Of a DNA stretch of 49,009 nt, positions 25,880-34,074 are shown piece by piece. The number at the start of each line of letters is the position of its first letter. Positions within the stretch are counted from its first letter, which is position 1. A model generated the notes under the pieces. That model was not told the DNA's origin. It worked only from the letters and a program-made list of their open reading frames with translations, and ran no database searches. The stretch is taken from positions 1-49,009 of the forward strand of contig JAPLJV010000039.1 in NCBI GenBank assembly GCA_026388415.1. Reading direction: 5' to 3'. Origin of the DNA: Deltaproteobacteria bacterium. Lineage in GTDB: Bacteria > Desulfobacterota > Syntrophia > Syntrophales > JACQWR01. The position numbers and the translations under genes were made by a program.

Positions 25880-25908
25880 TTGACTCATAACACCCTTTCC
25901 ATTAAAGT
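25880..25908 (+). promoter_or_regulatory. Possible sigma-70-like promoter for the NTPase-STAS-HD-GYP operon
   Basis: TTGACT (25880-25885), 17 bases, TAAAGT (25903-25908). The -35 box and spacing are good, the -10 box is moderate. A TAATTCTTCT direct repeat lies just before it (25859-25880). Confidence 0.4.
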
Positions 25909-25958
25909 CCGGGGCCAAGAGGCGTCAACATTTTTTTAATTAGGAGTGTGAGCTACCG

Positions 25959-27608
25959 GTGCCGTTTAACGCCATTCCCGCAGCAGACTTTCTGAACAGG
26001 GAAAATGAGCTTGATTATCTGCAAGGCCTGTCCGCATTAAAGGAAAAAGCCCTGGGCGGCGACGTGTTCCTGTCAGGCGCCAGGGGGATGGGGAAGACTG
26101 AGCTTCTAAAACAGCTTTACCGCCCGCTCTTTTGGGAAGACCAGGTGACGCCATTTTACTATTCCTTCAAGACAGCGAACCTGAAGGGTACCTATTTTGC
26201 CAGGGACTATTTCACCAGATTTGTCAGACAATACATCTCCTGTGTAAAAAAGGACCCTTCCCTCGCCGACAATGCGGCTGAGCCGCTTGAGCGCCTTATG
26301 CCGGCGATATCTTCGCTCGGCTTATACTGGCTGAGCGATTGCATCGAAGATTTTCAGAAATATGTTCACAATAATGATTTTTACTGGCAGATGGTCGCTG
26401 CCATATCAGCCCCGGTTGTCGCCGCTCAAAAAAGCGGCAAGCCGGTTATCGTGATGCTGGACGACTTTGACGCGGCTTTACACCTCTATGAAACCAGCCT
26501 CGACGATGCGCACAATCTGATCAGCCTCTTCGCGGAATCAATGCGCAACAACCGCTGCCCGCACGTTATCACCGGCTCGGCGGAAGCGCTGGAGACTATT
26601 TTCAGCGACCATTCCCTCCTCGGGAAGACGGAAAAAATGCGCCTCGGTCCGCTTCCGGAAGACCTGGCCAAAAGGCTTTTCAGATCTCATCTTGCCAACC
26701 TGAAGATAACCTGCGCGCCGGGCGTGCAACTCCAGTTTTTGGATATATTGAAGGGAAACCCGCTTTATATCAGGAATATCGCCAAAGCTGCCGCAAAAAT
26801 GCAGAAACAGGAGCTAACTGAAAAGGACCTGATCGAGTGTTACAGTTTTGAAGTTTCCGCCGGTGAAACCGCATTTTACTGGTCTTCCGTATTCAGCCGT
26901 TATGTCGGGAATGCGGCCGGAAGAAAGGCGATGCTTAAACTCCTCATGCACGCTGTTGAAAACGGGGGTATCGCCGACGGTGAAAGGCTCGCGATCGTAT
27001 CCGGATTGGGCCGGACCGAAGCGGAAGCGATTATCGCCGTAATGGAGGCGGCAGGTATCATCCATAATCAGGAGGCGGTGCTCCAGGATCTCATCCGCTG
27101 TCTTTACGGGCAGGAAATAGAGGGCAGAGATGCCAACTATACCCGGGAAAAGATAGCAGAGAAATACATTGCGGCCCGGGAAGAATCATGCTTTGAGCTG
27201 GTGATTCCGATGAGTTCGAACGCAGAGCTCGTGGTTGCCAAGGCGGTGGAACAGATCGGCGTCAACATTAATCTCGATTCCGAGTTCCTGAATTATTTAC
27301 AACTGGCGCTGATTGAGGTCTGCATCAATGCCATGGAACACAGCGGGAGTTACGAAAAAAAGGTCTTTCTTAAATTCATCACGAGATCAGACAAACTTGA
27401 GATAATAATAGAGAGCTCCGGCAGGCAGTTCTCTGCCGATTCGCTCCCGGAAGTTCCCGTGGCAGAGAAGCTGCGGCTGGGCGTGAAGAGGGGCTGGGGA
27501 TTAAAACTTGTTTACTCGATTATGGACAGCGTAAAGATCGAGAGGGTAAACGATAGGACCAGAGTGATACTGACCAAAGAAATTAAAGACAAAGAGGTGC
27601 TTAAATGA
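25959..27608 (+). CDS. P-loop NTPase fused to an RsbW-like HATPase (anti-sigma/serine kinase) domain
   Basis: A 549-residue protein starting with GTG; AGGAG lies 12-13 bases upstream, so the exact start is uncertain. The N-terminal half is an AAA/STAND-like NTPase: Walker A GARGMGKT (40-47), Walker B VIVMLDDFD (163-171), a sensor-like ITGS (204-207), then a helical and winged-helix-like part (about 235-385). The C-terminal 135 residues are a GHKL ATPase of the RsbW/SpoIIAB kind: N-box EVCINAMEHSG (453-463) with the metal Asn, and glycine box GVKRGWGLKLV (508-518). The usual DxGxG box is changed to ESSGR near 485-489. RsbW-like kinases phosphorylate a STAS partner; one is encoded next, with a four-base overlap. 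I know of no named system with this fusion, and the role is inferred. Confidence 0.8.
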   Translation: MPFNAIPAADFLNRENELDYLQGLSALKEKALGGDVFLSGARGMGKTELLKQLYRPLFWEDQVTPFYYSFKTANLKGTYFARDYFTRFVRQYISCVKKDPSLADNAAEPLERLMPAISSLGLYWLSDCIEDFQKYVHNNDFYWQMVAAISAPVVAAQKSGKPVIVMLDDFDAALHLYETSLDDAHNLISLFAESMRNNRCPHVITGSAEALETIFSDHSLLGKTEKMRLGPLPEDLAKRLFRSHLANLKITCAPGVQLQFLDILKGNPLYIRNIAKAAAKMQKQELTEKDLIECYSFEVSAGETAFYWSSVFSRYVGNAAGRKAMLKLLMHAVENGGIADGERLAIVSGLGRTEAEAIIAVMEAAGIIHNQEAVLQDLIRCLYGQEIEGRDANYTREKIAEKYIAAREESCFELVIPMSSNAELVVAKAVEQIGVNINLDSEFLNYLQLALIEVCINAMEHSGSYEKKVFLKFITRSDKLEIIIESSGRQFSADSLPEVPVAEKLRLGVKRGWGLKLVYSIMDSVKIERVNDRTRVILTKEIKDKEVLK

Positions 27609-27967
27609 AAACGATGCAGTTCAGCGTTACGTCGAGACTCGAAGGAGACACTGCGGTCATTTACCCCAAGGGATACTTAAACAATCTCTCGGGCGAAAGT
27701 ATGGTCATCGAATGCGGCGCTTACATTGACAAGGGAATAACGAAGATCGTGGTTAATTTCAGCGAAACAGATCTGATCAATTCCATCGGCATATCGCTCC
27801 TGCTGCAGATCATTGAAGATCTAAGGAATATCAAAGGCACGATTTGCTGTACGAACATGTCCAAGTTCCTCCAGGACACCTTCGAGATGCTCGGTCTTAT
27901 CCAATATATGCGGGTTTTCCCGGTCGAGAGCGATGCCTTAAAATACCTGAACACTGGAAAAGTATGA
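27605..27967 (+). CDS. STAS-domain protein (anti-sigma-factor-antagonist type)
   Basis: A 120-residue single-domain protein. The fold is clear from DTAVIYPKGYLNNLSG, TKIVVNFSETDLINSIGISLLLQI and FLQDTFEMLGLIQYMRVFPVESDALKYL. In RsbV/SpoIIAA the loop reads DSSG or DSTG and its serine is phosphorylated by the cognate kinase. Here the loop is N-S-I-G, so one serine is kept but its neighbours differ. The start ATG overlaps the stop of the NTPase-kinase gene (ATGA) and its own stop overlaps the next ATG, so the three proteins are likely made in fixed ratio. It is the natural substrate of the upstream HATPase domain and a possible switch for the HD-GYP protein. Confidence 0.88.
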   Translation: MKTMQFSVTSRLEGDTAVIYPKGYLNNLSGESMVIECGAYIDKGITKIVVNFSETDLINSIGISLLLQIIEDLRNIKGTICCTNMSKFLQDTFEMLGLIQYMRVFPVESDALKYLNTGKV

Positions 27968-29175
27968 GCACAGAACTAAAAAAAGCGCTGTATAACATAT
28001 CCGCCCTGGTAGATCTTGGGGAGGCCATAACGTCTGTAAATGATTTTCAGGAAAAGATACAGTCAACGCTTTATGTAATAACCGGCACATTTCTGGCGAA
28101 CAAGGGCGCGATACTTTCTTATGACAAAGCGACAAACAGGCTAACTACTTTGATACAAAAGGGTTTCGCGCCGGCTGACCTGGCCCGCGTCAATCCCGAA
28201 GAGCTGATATCGCTCGGTAAAAACGAACCCTGCGTCATCGGCTATGACCCCGTCCCCACCGTTGCCGGGGCAGAGATACTGACTCCCCTTTGGGTAAGAG
28301 ATGACTTTATCGGCGTTCTGCTGCTTTCGGGCAAGTTAACAGCCGGCCCTTATACCCTGGAAGAACTGGAACTGATCAATGTTATCGCCAACCAGATCGC
28401 GATCGTTATCAACAACCACGCCCTTTTCATGGATCTTTCGGACAAACTCGCTGAAAATCGCCGCCTCTACGAAGAGATGCGGCACATCTACCACGGCACG
28501 CTCCAGGCCTTTGCCGCAGCGATTGACGCCAAAGACGTTTATACGCAAAACCACTCCCACCGGGTCGCGAAATATTCAGCCGCCATTGCGCGGGAACTCG
28601 GCTGGAACGAGCACGATATAGAAGGCATCTACGTTGCCGGGTATCTCCACGACGTCGGCAAGTTGGCTATCAGTAACGAACTGTTGAACAAGGTAACACC
28701 CTTTACGCCGGAGGAATTTGCAGAAATAAGAAAACACTCAACCCTGTCCCACAACATCACGTCAAAGATAAAATTCCCCTGGAAGAACGTCCAGGATATA
28801 GTCTGGCACCACCACGAACGTCTCGACGGACACGGCTATCCAGAGGAGCTGGCGGAGGGTTCCCTGAGCGACGGAGTCAGAATTCTCACGCTTGCCGATT
28901 CGTTCGACGCGATGACTTCCCAGCGCCCCTACCGGAAAAGGATGTCTGTACAATCTGCCCTTGGTGAATTAAAAAGATGTCTGTTAAGTCAGTTTGACAA
29001 CAAAATCATGCTCGTATTCTGCAAAGTTCTGGAGAAGGAAATAAAGGGCGAGCAGCCGGAGCCGGATATTCTGCCCCACCTTGACAGTGACTCGGACCTC
29101 TCGGTCATTTCCTCCATGCTGGAAGCGATCATACAGGAACTCTCGACGCAGCGAGACCTTTGCACAACCACATAA
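27964..29175 (+). CDS. GAF-HD-GYP protein, probable cyclic-di-GMP phosphodiesterase
   Basis: A 403-residue cytoplasmic protein beginning at the ATG that overlaps the STAS stop. Residues about 15-152 form a GAF domain (QSTLYVITGTFLANKGAILSYD...IGVLLLSGK...INVIANQIAIVINN). A short coiled coil (152-175) leads to an HD-GYP domain (about 176-360) with HSHR at 197-200, the HD pair at 229-230 in YLHDVGK, HHHERLDGHGYP at 282-293 and the DSFDAMTSQRPYR stretch. All metal-binding residues typical of active HD-GYP enzymes seem to be there. Such enzymes hydrolyse cyclic-di-GMP (or cGAMP) to linear products or GMP. A 40-residue C-terminal tail of no known domain follows. The gene context suggests control by the STAS/kinase pair. 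Confidence 0.9.
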   Translation: MSTELKKALYNISALVDLGEAITSVNDFQEKIQSTLYVITGTFLANKGAILSYDKATNRLTTLIQKGFAPADLARVNPEELISLGKNEPCVIGYDPVPTVAGAEILTPLWVRDDFIGVLLLSGKLTAGPYTLEELELINVIANQIAIVINNHALFMDLSDKLAENRRLYEEMRHIYHGTLQAFAAAIDAKDVYTQNHSHRVAKYSAAIARELGWNEHDIEGIYVAGYLHDVGKLAISNELLNKVTPFTPEEFAEIRKHSTLSHNITSKIKFPWKNVQDIVWHHHERLDGHGYPEELAEGSLSDGVRILTLADSFDAMTSQRPYRKRMSVQSALGELKRCLLSQFDNKIMLVFCKVLEKEIKGEQPEPDILPHLDSDSDLSVISSMLEAIIQELSTQRDLCTTT

Positions 29176-29188
29176 AACCAGCAATTAT

Positions 29189-29260
29189 GTCATACCGGCG
29201 CAGGCCGGTATCCAGTATTATCAACCACTTTCTGGATTCCGGTTTTCACCGGAATGACGA
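29189..29260. repeat. Two-hairpin dispersed repeat, copy 1
   Basis: Two palindromes in tandem: ATACCGGC...GCCGGTAT, then ATTCCGG-TTTTCA-CCGGAAT, ending in GACGA. It lies right after the HD-GYP gene and may act as a bidirectional terminator between it and the convergent small gene. Other copies: 34075-34181, 36565-36631 (inverted), 37338-37417, 38195-38261 and the degenerate one at 10915-11020. Confidence 0.85.
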
Positions 29261-29298
29261 ACAAGGGAGTTACGCAAAGGTCTCGCAGCAACAAAGCA

Positions 29299-29451
29299 CT
29301 AAACCCGGGGCGTGATGAATTTCAGCAGGTACAGTTGGGTCAGGATGATTTCGGCATTCTTCCTGATGGCGTTATTGTCCTTGCCGAGCGCCTTCAGTCG
29401 CTCGGCGCCCTCTTCCAGGCTCTTTATCTCCTTCCTGATTTCATCCATCAT
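29299..29451 (-). CDS. Small protein, 50 residues, coupled to the PaaK-type ligase
   Basis: The frame begins MMDEIRKEIKSLEEGAERLK and ends LKFITPRV. Its ATG overlaps the TGA of the upstream ligase gene (ATGA) and is preceded by AGAGAGG seven bases away, which strongly favours real translation. The product is charged and predicted to form one long helix or coiled coil followed by a hydrophobic ITLTQLYLLKF-like end; it has no signal peptide. I do not recognise a family. It may be a small partner of the ligase. It is shorter than most gene callers accept. Confidence 0.6.
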   Translation of the reverse strand: MMDEIRKEIKSLEEGAERLKALGKDNNAIRKNAEIILTQLYLLKFITPRV

Positions 29452-30758
29452 TTTATAACCTCTCTCTTATCATGGAAGCGTTTGGCCTTCAGGGCAAAAC
29501 GCGGCAGGATCCCCGGAGCTTCGATCTTTACTTTACAGGTAAGATTCGTCTTGATTTTGTGTCTTTCCGTCAGACGCCGGGCCGACTCTTCGGCCGCCGC
29601 CGCACTCAGTTCCGGAGTAAATTCGATTCTCAAGGCAATCTCATCCATGATGTCTTCCCGCGTAACCACAATCTCATATTCGACAATTTCCGGGAATTCC
29701 GCCCGCACTAATTGCTCCACGGTCTTCGGAGAGAACAGCACGCCGCGGATCTTCCGGATATCATCCACCCGGCCGACAATCTCCATGAGCTTTCGCGACG
29801 TCCGGCCGCAACTGCAACTGTCCGGTCCCTTGATCGCCACATCCATGGTGTTGAAGCGCAGGACGGGGAAAGATCTCCGGCCGAGAGGCGTGATCACGAT
29901 TACGCCCTGCTCACCCTCCGCCACCTCTTTGGAGAGTGTCTCGCGGTCGAGCAGCTCCACGAGGAAAAAGGGCTCGATAATATGCAGGCCGTCCTTGGCC
30001 TCGCACATGCCCGCAAAGCCGCAGGTCTCCGTGCTGCCGATATGATCAAAACAATGGCAGCCGTAGGTTTCCTCTATCCGCCGCCGCGTCGCCTCGGGCA
30101 GCGGTTCGCCGGCGCCCAGGATCCGTTCGATCCCCAGGGATTTCGGGTCAATGCCCATCTCCTTGGCTTCCTGGGCAATGTTGAGACAGTAGGTAGGCGT
30201 ACCGGCCATGGCATTGGCCTTCAGTTCAATGATCTTGTTGATCCGGCCTTTGGTATCGAGGGCGCCGCCCGGGATTACTTCGCACCCCAATTTTTCGGCG
30301 GCATAGTGGGCCTCCCAGAAGGCGACGTAAATGTTATAGCCAAAGGGCAGGAAAAGCCTGTGCCGGGGCCGGAAACCGGCCATATAGAGGATATGACACC
30401 AGGATTCAACTCGCCACTGCCAGCTTTCATACGTTTCCGGGACATAAACGGGTTTCCCCGTGGTGCCGCTGGTCTGCCGGAAGGTGCAGACCTCCTCAAT
30501 CGGCACGCCGAGGAGGCCGCCGTAGGGGAAGGGCTCGACGTTCTCCTGCCACTTCCTCAGCTCTTCCTTGTAGGTGAAGGGAACCTTCTTGATATCCTCC
30601 CTTGTTTTCAGATCGCCAACGTCAATCCCCTGCAATTTGTCCCGGTAGAGATTGGAATTGTTCTTGGCATAGGAGAAAATATTCTGGAAATAGGAAAACT
30701 CGATTTCATCCAGTTTTTCTCTCGGTAATGTTTCCGTGTAAGGATTCCAGTAGTTCAT
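29448..30758 (-). CDS. Phenylacetate-CoA ligase family enzyme (PaaK type), intact motifs
   Basis: A 436-residue enzyme with canonical PaaK motifs: ATP loop RQTSGTTGKPVYVP near residue 93, the second motif FDHIGSTETCG near 236, LRFNTMDVA, the SCSCGRTSRKLMEIVGRVDDIRKIRG region near 310 and the C-terminal lysine domain. It would activate an aromatic or related carboxylate to its CoA thioester with ATP. Unlike the PaaK-like protein at 1867-3168 its nucleotide-binding residues are all kept. It overlaps a 50-residue gene at its end and is divergent from the peroxiredoxin gene. The substrate is not decided; several such ligases in anaerobes act on benzoate- or phenylacetate-like acids. Confidence 0.9.
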   Translation of the reverse strand: MNYWNPYTETLPREKLDEIEFSYFQNIFSYAKNNSNLYRDKLQGIDVGDLKTREDIKKVPFTYKEELRKWQENVEPFPYGGLLGVPIEEVCTFRQTSGTTGKPVYVPETYESWQWRVESWCHILYMAGFRPRHRLFLPFGYNIYVAFWEAHYAAEKLGCEVIPGGALDTKGRINKIIELKANAMAGTPTYCLNIAQEAKEMGIDPKSLGIERILGAGEPLPEATRRRIEETYGCHCFDHIGSTETCGFAGMCEAKDGLHIIEPFFLVELLDRETLSKEVAEGEQGVIVITPLGRRSFPVLRFNTMDVAIKGPDSCSCGRTSRKLMEIVGRVDDIRKIRGVLFSPKTVEQLVRAEFPEIVEYEIVVTREDIMDEIALRIEFTPELSAAAAEESARRLTERHKIKTNLTCKVKIEAPGILPRFALKAKRFHDKREVIK

Positions 30759-30853
30759 TGCTCATCACCTCCCTGGGGTTACAATAATACAATTCAGCAA
30801 AAAATAACACATTTTTTTTGACATTATCCGCCCTATTCTACCGTCAAATTATC

Positions 30854-30883
30854 TTGACATACCGGAATGCCGTCACCTATACT
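30854..30883 (+). promoter_or_regulatory. Sigma-70-like promoter for the peroxiredoxin gene
   Basis: TTGACA (30854-30859), 18-base spacer, TATACT (30878-30883), 66 bases ahead of the ATG at 30950. A second TTGACA at about 30818 may serve as an alternative. Confidence 0.55.
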
Positions 30884-30949
30884 CCGCACAGTCGGCAGCA
30901 GGTTATCAAAGAAAGGGGCACATCCTACACAAAATTGAGGAGGTTAGTC

Positions 30950-31408
30950 ATGGCTGAAACGGTGAAAAAAGGCAGGAAGGTGAAGGATTTCAATCTTAAG
31001 GACCAGAACGGGGCGGATTTTAATCTGGCCGGTTGCCAGGGGAAACGGGTGCTGCTCTCCTTTCATCCGCTGGCCTGGACGCCCATCTGCGCACAGCAGA
31101 TGCAGTCCCTGGAGAAAAGCAAAAAGGCCCTGGACAAGCTCAACACCGTGGCCGTAGGCATCAGCATTGACAGCATTCCCTGCAAGGCAGCCTGGGCCAA
31201 AAGCCTGAAAATCAAAAGCACACGGCTCCTCGCCGATTTCTGGCCCCACGGGGCGCTGGCCAAATCCCTCGGAATTCTGCGGGTCGAAGGGTTTTCGGAA
31301 AGGGCCAACATCATCCTTGATGAAACGGGCAAGGTCAAGTTTGTTAAAGTATATCCGATCCGCGAGCTTCCCGATATGGAAGAAATCCTGACGGCCCTGA
31401 AGGGCTGA
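30950..31408 (+). CDS. Peroxiredoxin (AhpC/TSA, redoxin family)
   Basis: The ATG at 30950 follows TTGAGGAGGTTAGTC, giving 152 residues. The peroxidatic motif P-x3-T-x2-C is seen as PLAWTPIC with Cys47; a possible resolving Cys78 lies in SIDSIPCKA, and an Arg in SERANIIL matches the catalytic arginine. It would reduce peroxides with a thioredoxin-like donor in the cytoplasm, fitting oxygen protection of an anaerobe. It is a single gene with its own promoter, 41 bases before murI. A truncated relative is present at 12424. Confidence 0.9.
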   Translation: MAETVKKGRKVKDFNLKDQNGADFNLAGCQGKRVLLSFHPLAWTPICAQQMQSLEKSKKALDKLNTVAVGISIDSIPCKAAWAKSLKIKSTRLLADFWPHGALAKSLGILRVEGFSERANIILDETGKVKFVKVYPIRELPDMEEILTALKG

Positions 31409-31449
31409 CAAGATTTATTGACAAAGAACGTCCATATATTATAAACGCC

Positions 31450-32256
31450 ATGGCCATGATCAATCATCGTCCTATTGGCGTATTCGATTCCGGCATCGGC
31501 GGTCTCACGGTCGTCCGGGCCCTGATGGAACGGGCGCCTTTTGAAAATATCGTTTATTTCGGCGATACTGCCCGCGTTCCCTACGGGATAAAGTCGGTGT
31601 CAACAATTACCAGTTACGCCCTGCAGATCACCGAGTTCCTGCTGCGGCAGGAGGTGAAACTGCTGGTTATTGCGTGCAATACGATGGCCGCCGTTGCCCG
31701 CGAGGCCGTGGCTGCCCTGTCGCCGGTGCCCGTGCTCGATGTGATTGATGCCGGCGCCCGGAGCGCCGTGGCAGATCCCAGCGCCCGGTCCCTGGGTGTC
31801 ATCGGCACGCCGGCTACCATCAACAGCAACGCCTACGCCCGGGCCATTTACCGTTACGCGCCGGATGTCAGGATTTTTTCCCAGGCCTGCCCCCTGTTCG
31901 TGCCGCTGGTCGAAGAAGGCTGGCTGGATCATCCCGTGACGAGGCTGACGGCCCAGGAATACCTCGCCCCGGTGCTGGCGGAGCATATTGACACCCTGGT
32001 GCTGGGGTGCACGCATTATCCCCTGCTGAAGGCCACGCTCCGGGATGTTGTCGGACCGGATATCCGGCTCGTGGATTCCGCCGAGGCGATGGCCGCTGCC
32101 ACCGCTTCCCTGCTCCTGGAAACAGGCCTGAGCAACCCTGACATCTTGCCGCCCGACTATCGGTTTTACGTGACCGATGTCCCGCTGCGCTTTCAGGCTA
32201 TCGGGGAACGCTTCCTCGGGCGCGCCCTGCCGAACGTGGAACTGATCAAGTGGTGA
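31450..32256 (+). CDS. murI: Glutamate racemase
   Basis: A 268-residue enzyme (or 266 from the second ATG at 31456, just before NHRPIGVFDSGIGGLTV). The two catalytic cysteines are in IACNTMAAVA near residue 75 and LGCTHYPLL near 185. The DTARVPYG substrate loop is also present. It makes D-glutamate for peptidoglycan in the cytoplasm. No good ribosome site is directly visible before the first ATG; both starts are possible. It is followed by a 480-base repeat-rich gap before purD. Confidence 0.94.
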   Translation: MAMINHRPIGVFDSGIGGLTVVRALMERAPFENIVYFGDTARVPYGIKSVSTITSYALQITEFLLRQEVKLLVIACNTMAAVAREAVAALSPVPVLDVIDAGARSAVADPSARSLGVIGTPATINSNAYARAIYRYAPDVRIFSQACPLFVPLVEEGWLDHPVTRLTAQEYLAPVLAEHIDTLVLGCTHYPLLKATLRDVVGPDIRLVDSAEAMAAATASLLLETGLSNPDILPPDYRFYVTDVPLRFQAIGERFLGRALPNVELIKW

Positions 32257-32297
32257 AACCCTCGTGATGGAGCGCCATCACAAAGGACAACAGAAAA

Positions 32298-32411
32298 TCT
32301 CCCCTGACCCCTCTTTGCCAAAGAGGGGGAATGGTAAGATCCCCCTTTCGTAAAGGGGGAAAAATAGTAAAGTCCCCCTTTAGCAAAGGGGGATTGAGGG
32401 GGATTTGAGGT
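32298..32411. repeat. Cluster of C-rich hairpin repeats between murI and purD
   Basis: Three hairpins follow one another: CCCCTCTTTG-CC-AAAGAGGGG, CCCCCTTT-CGT-AAAGGGGG and CCCCCTTT-AGC-AAAGGGGG, then ATTGAGGGGGATTT. Copies of the same family lie at 34203-34282, 35888-35906, 40133-40217, 17743-17761 and, cut off, at the right window end. Any copy can form a strong hairpin on either strand and may end transcription. Confidence 0.8.
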
Positions 32412-32437
32412 TAATTTTCAGGTAAAGGGAGGAATTT

Positions 32438-32711
32438 ATGAAGCAGTTTTTACGGCAGTTATGTTTATGCAGAAGAAGATAAGGAAGTTACGGAATTTAA
32501 AGCAGTTAAAGAAGTTAAGGATATCGGCGATCTATCCCGTGAAAAGAAGGCGTTCCGCAATTATTCCGGCCCAGCTTCGACTTCCGTAAGCTCTTTCTGC
32601 ATGGAAGGGCAGGTATTTGTGATGGTGTCCGGGGATATTTCCAACTCCCAATCTATCATCCAGGTTCTCGAAGAGAAGAATGGTAAAGTGGCGCCCAAGA
32701 GATGCAAGTAA
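32438..32711 (+). pseudogene. Possible small gene with a frameshift
   Basis: AAAGGGAGGAATTT is a good ribosome site before an ATG at 32438, but that frame stops after 14 codons. The +1 frame is open from 32442 to the TAA at 32709-32711 and reads like a protein: YAEEDKEVTEFKAVKEV..., then SFCMEGQVFVMVSGDISNSQ and KNGKVAPKRCK. It has no start codon before the ATG at 32601. One inserted or deleted base near 32442-32480 would join the two. No family is recognised. A chance frame is possible. Confidence 0.3.
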
Positions 32712-32737
32712 ATTAAACTTACTAAGGAATTTCGCCT

Positions 32738-34060
32738 ATGAAGGTACTCTTGATCGGAAACGGCGCGCGGGAGCATGCCATCGCTGAGGCAATCCTGCGT
32801 TCCTCTCATTCTCCCGCACTTTTCGCCTACATGAAGAGCAATAACCCCGGCATTGCCGCCCTGGCGGAAAGGGTAAAGATCGGCAGCTACAGTGACCTTC
32901 AGGCCATCCGGGACTGGGCAAAGGCCAGCGGCGCGGCTTTCGCGGTCATCGGCCCCGAAGATCCGCTGCAAAACGGCGTGGTTGACGTCCTTGCGGAAGT
33001 CGGCATCCCCTCCGTCGGTCCCACGAAAGACCTGGCGCGCCTCGAGACCTCCAAATCCTTCACGAGAAATCTGCTGGCCAAATATGGCATCCCGGGCAAT
33101 CCCCGCTTCGGCAATTTTTCTTCCGCAGCCGGCATCGAGGCCTTTCTCGATCAAATGGAAGACGTCGTCATCAAGCCGGACGGCCTGACGGGCGGCAAGG
33201 GCGTGATGGTCCAGGGCGATCATTTCTCGTCCCGTCAGGAAGCCTTGGCCATCTGCCGCGCCATCCTGACCGAACACCCCTGGGTCACCATTGAAGAAAA
33301 AATGGAGGGCGAGGAATACTCCCTGCAATGTCTGACGGACGGAAAAACCGTAGTTGCCACGCCCCCGGTCCAGGATCACAAGCGGCGCTTCAACGACGAC
33401 AAAGGCCCCAATACGGGCGGCATGGGCTCCTACTCCTGCGCCGATCACAGCCTGCCGTTTCTGAAATCGAAGGACATCGCGGCCGGGCTTGCCATCACGC
33501 AGCAGGTGGCAGACGCCGTTTACCGGGAAACCGGCCAGCGCTACCGGGGGGTTATGTACGGCGGCTTCATGATCACGAAGCAGGGCGTCCAACTCCTGGA
33601 ATACAACGCCCGCTTCGGCGATCCCGAGGCCATGAATATCCTGCCGCTGTTGAAAACGGATTTTGGCGATGTTTGCCAAGCCATCATTGAGGGAACGCTG
33701 GACAAGATCAAAATTGAATTCGCCGCCCAGGCCACGGTCTGCAAATACATAGTTCCGCAAGAATACGGCCTGCCGCAGGGTGAGCAAGGCATCCCGGCGC
33801 GGGAGGAAAAAATTGAGATCGGCCCCCTGTCCGGCGCCCGACTGTATTATTCCTCCGTGGACAGCAGGGCCGATGGTTTGTATATGACCGCGTCGCGGGC
33901 CATCGGCGTCGTCGGCATCGCCAATGAACTTGCAGAAGCAGAAAAAATCGCAGAAACAGCAGCCAACGCTATCAAAGGGGCCGTCAGTCACCGTTCCGAC
34001 ATCGGCACCGAGGCGCTGATCGAAAAAAGGGTGAGGCATATCAAGGAAATACGGGGATGA
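32738..34060 (+). CDS. purD: Phosphoribosylamine-glycine ligase (GARS)
   Basis: A 440-residue ATP-grasp enzyme. Motifs: MKVLLIGNGAREHAIAEAI at the N-terminus, PTKDLARLETSKSFTRNLLAKYGIPGNP, IKPDGLTGGKGVMV near residue 145, EEKMEGEEYSLQCLTDG, DHKRRFNDDKGPNTGGMGSYSCAD and the catalytic EYNARFGDPEAM. It adds glycine to phosphoribosylamine, step two of purine synthesis. The ATG has AAGGAATTTCGCCT before it. It is followed by purH and purE on the same strand, but each gap contains repeats, so one transcript is uncertain. Confidence 0.96.
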   Translation: MKVLLIGNGAREHAIAEAILRSSHSPALFAYMKSNNPGIAALAERVKIGSYSDLQAIRDWAKASGAAFAVIGPEDPLQNGVVDVLAEVGIPSVGPTKDLARLETSKSFTRNLLAKYGIPGNPRFGNFSSAAGIEAFLDQMEDVVIKPDGLTGGKGVMVQGDHFSSRQEALAICRAILTEHPWVTIEEKMEGEEYSLQCLTDGKTVVATPPVQDHKRRFNDDKGPNTGGMGSYSCADHSLPFLKSKDIAAGLAITQQVADAVYRETGQRYRGVMYGGFMITKQGVQLLEYNARFGDPEAMNILPLLKTDFGDVCQAIIEGTLDKIKIEFAAQATVCKYIVPQEYGLPQGEQGIPAREEKIEIGPLSGARLYYSSVDSRADGLYMTASRAIGVVGIANELAEAEKIAETAANAIKGAVSHRSDIGTEALIEKRVRHIKEIRG

Positions 34061-34074
34061 ACTCGTAAAAGATC

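Noticed and set aside
29712-30728. 338-codon plus-strand frame
   Set aside because: Antisense of the PaaK-type ligase, which has all expected motifs; high GC codons give long shadow frames.
32561-34039. Long open frame (492 codons) on the minus strand
   Set aside because: It is the antisense of purD; its translation is Gly/Asp/Arg-rich without any family motif, and purD is unmistakable on the plus strand.
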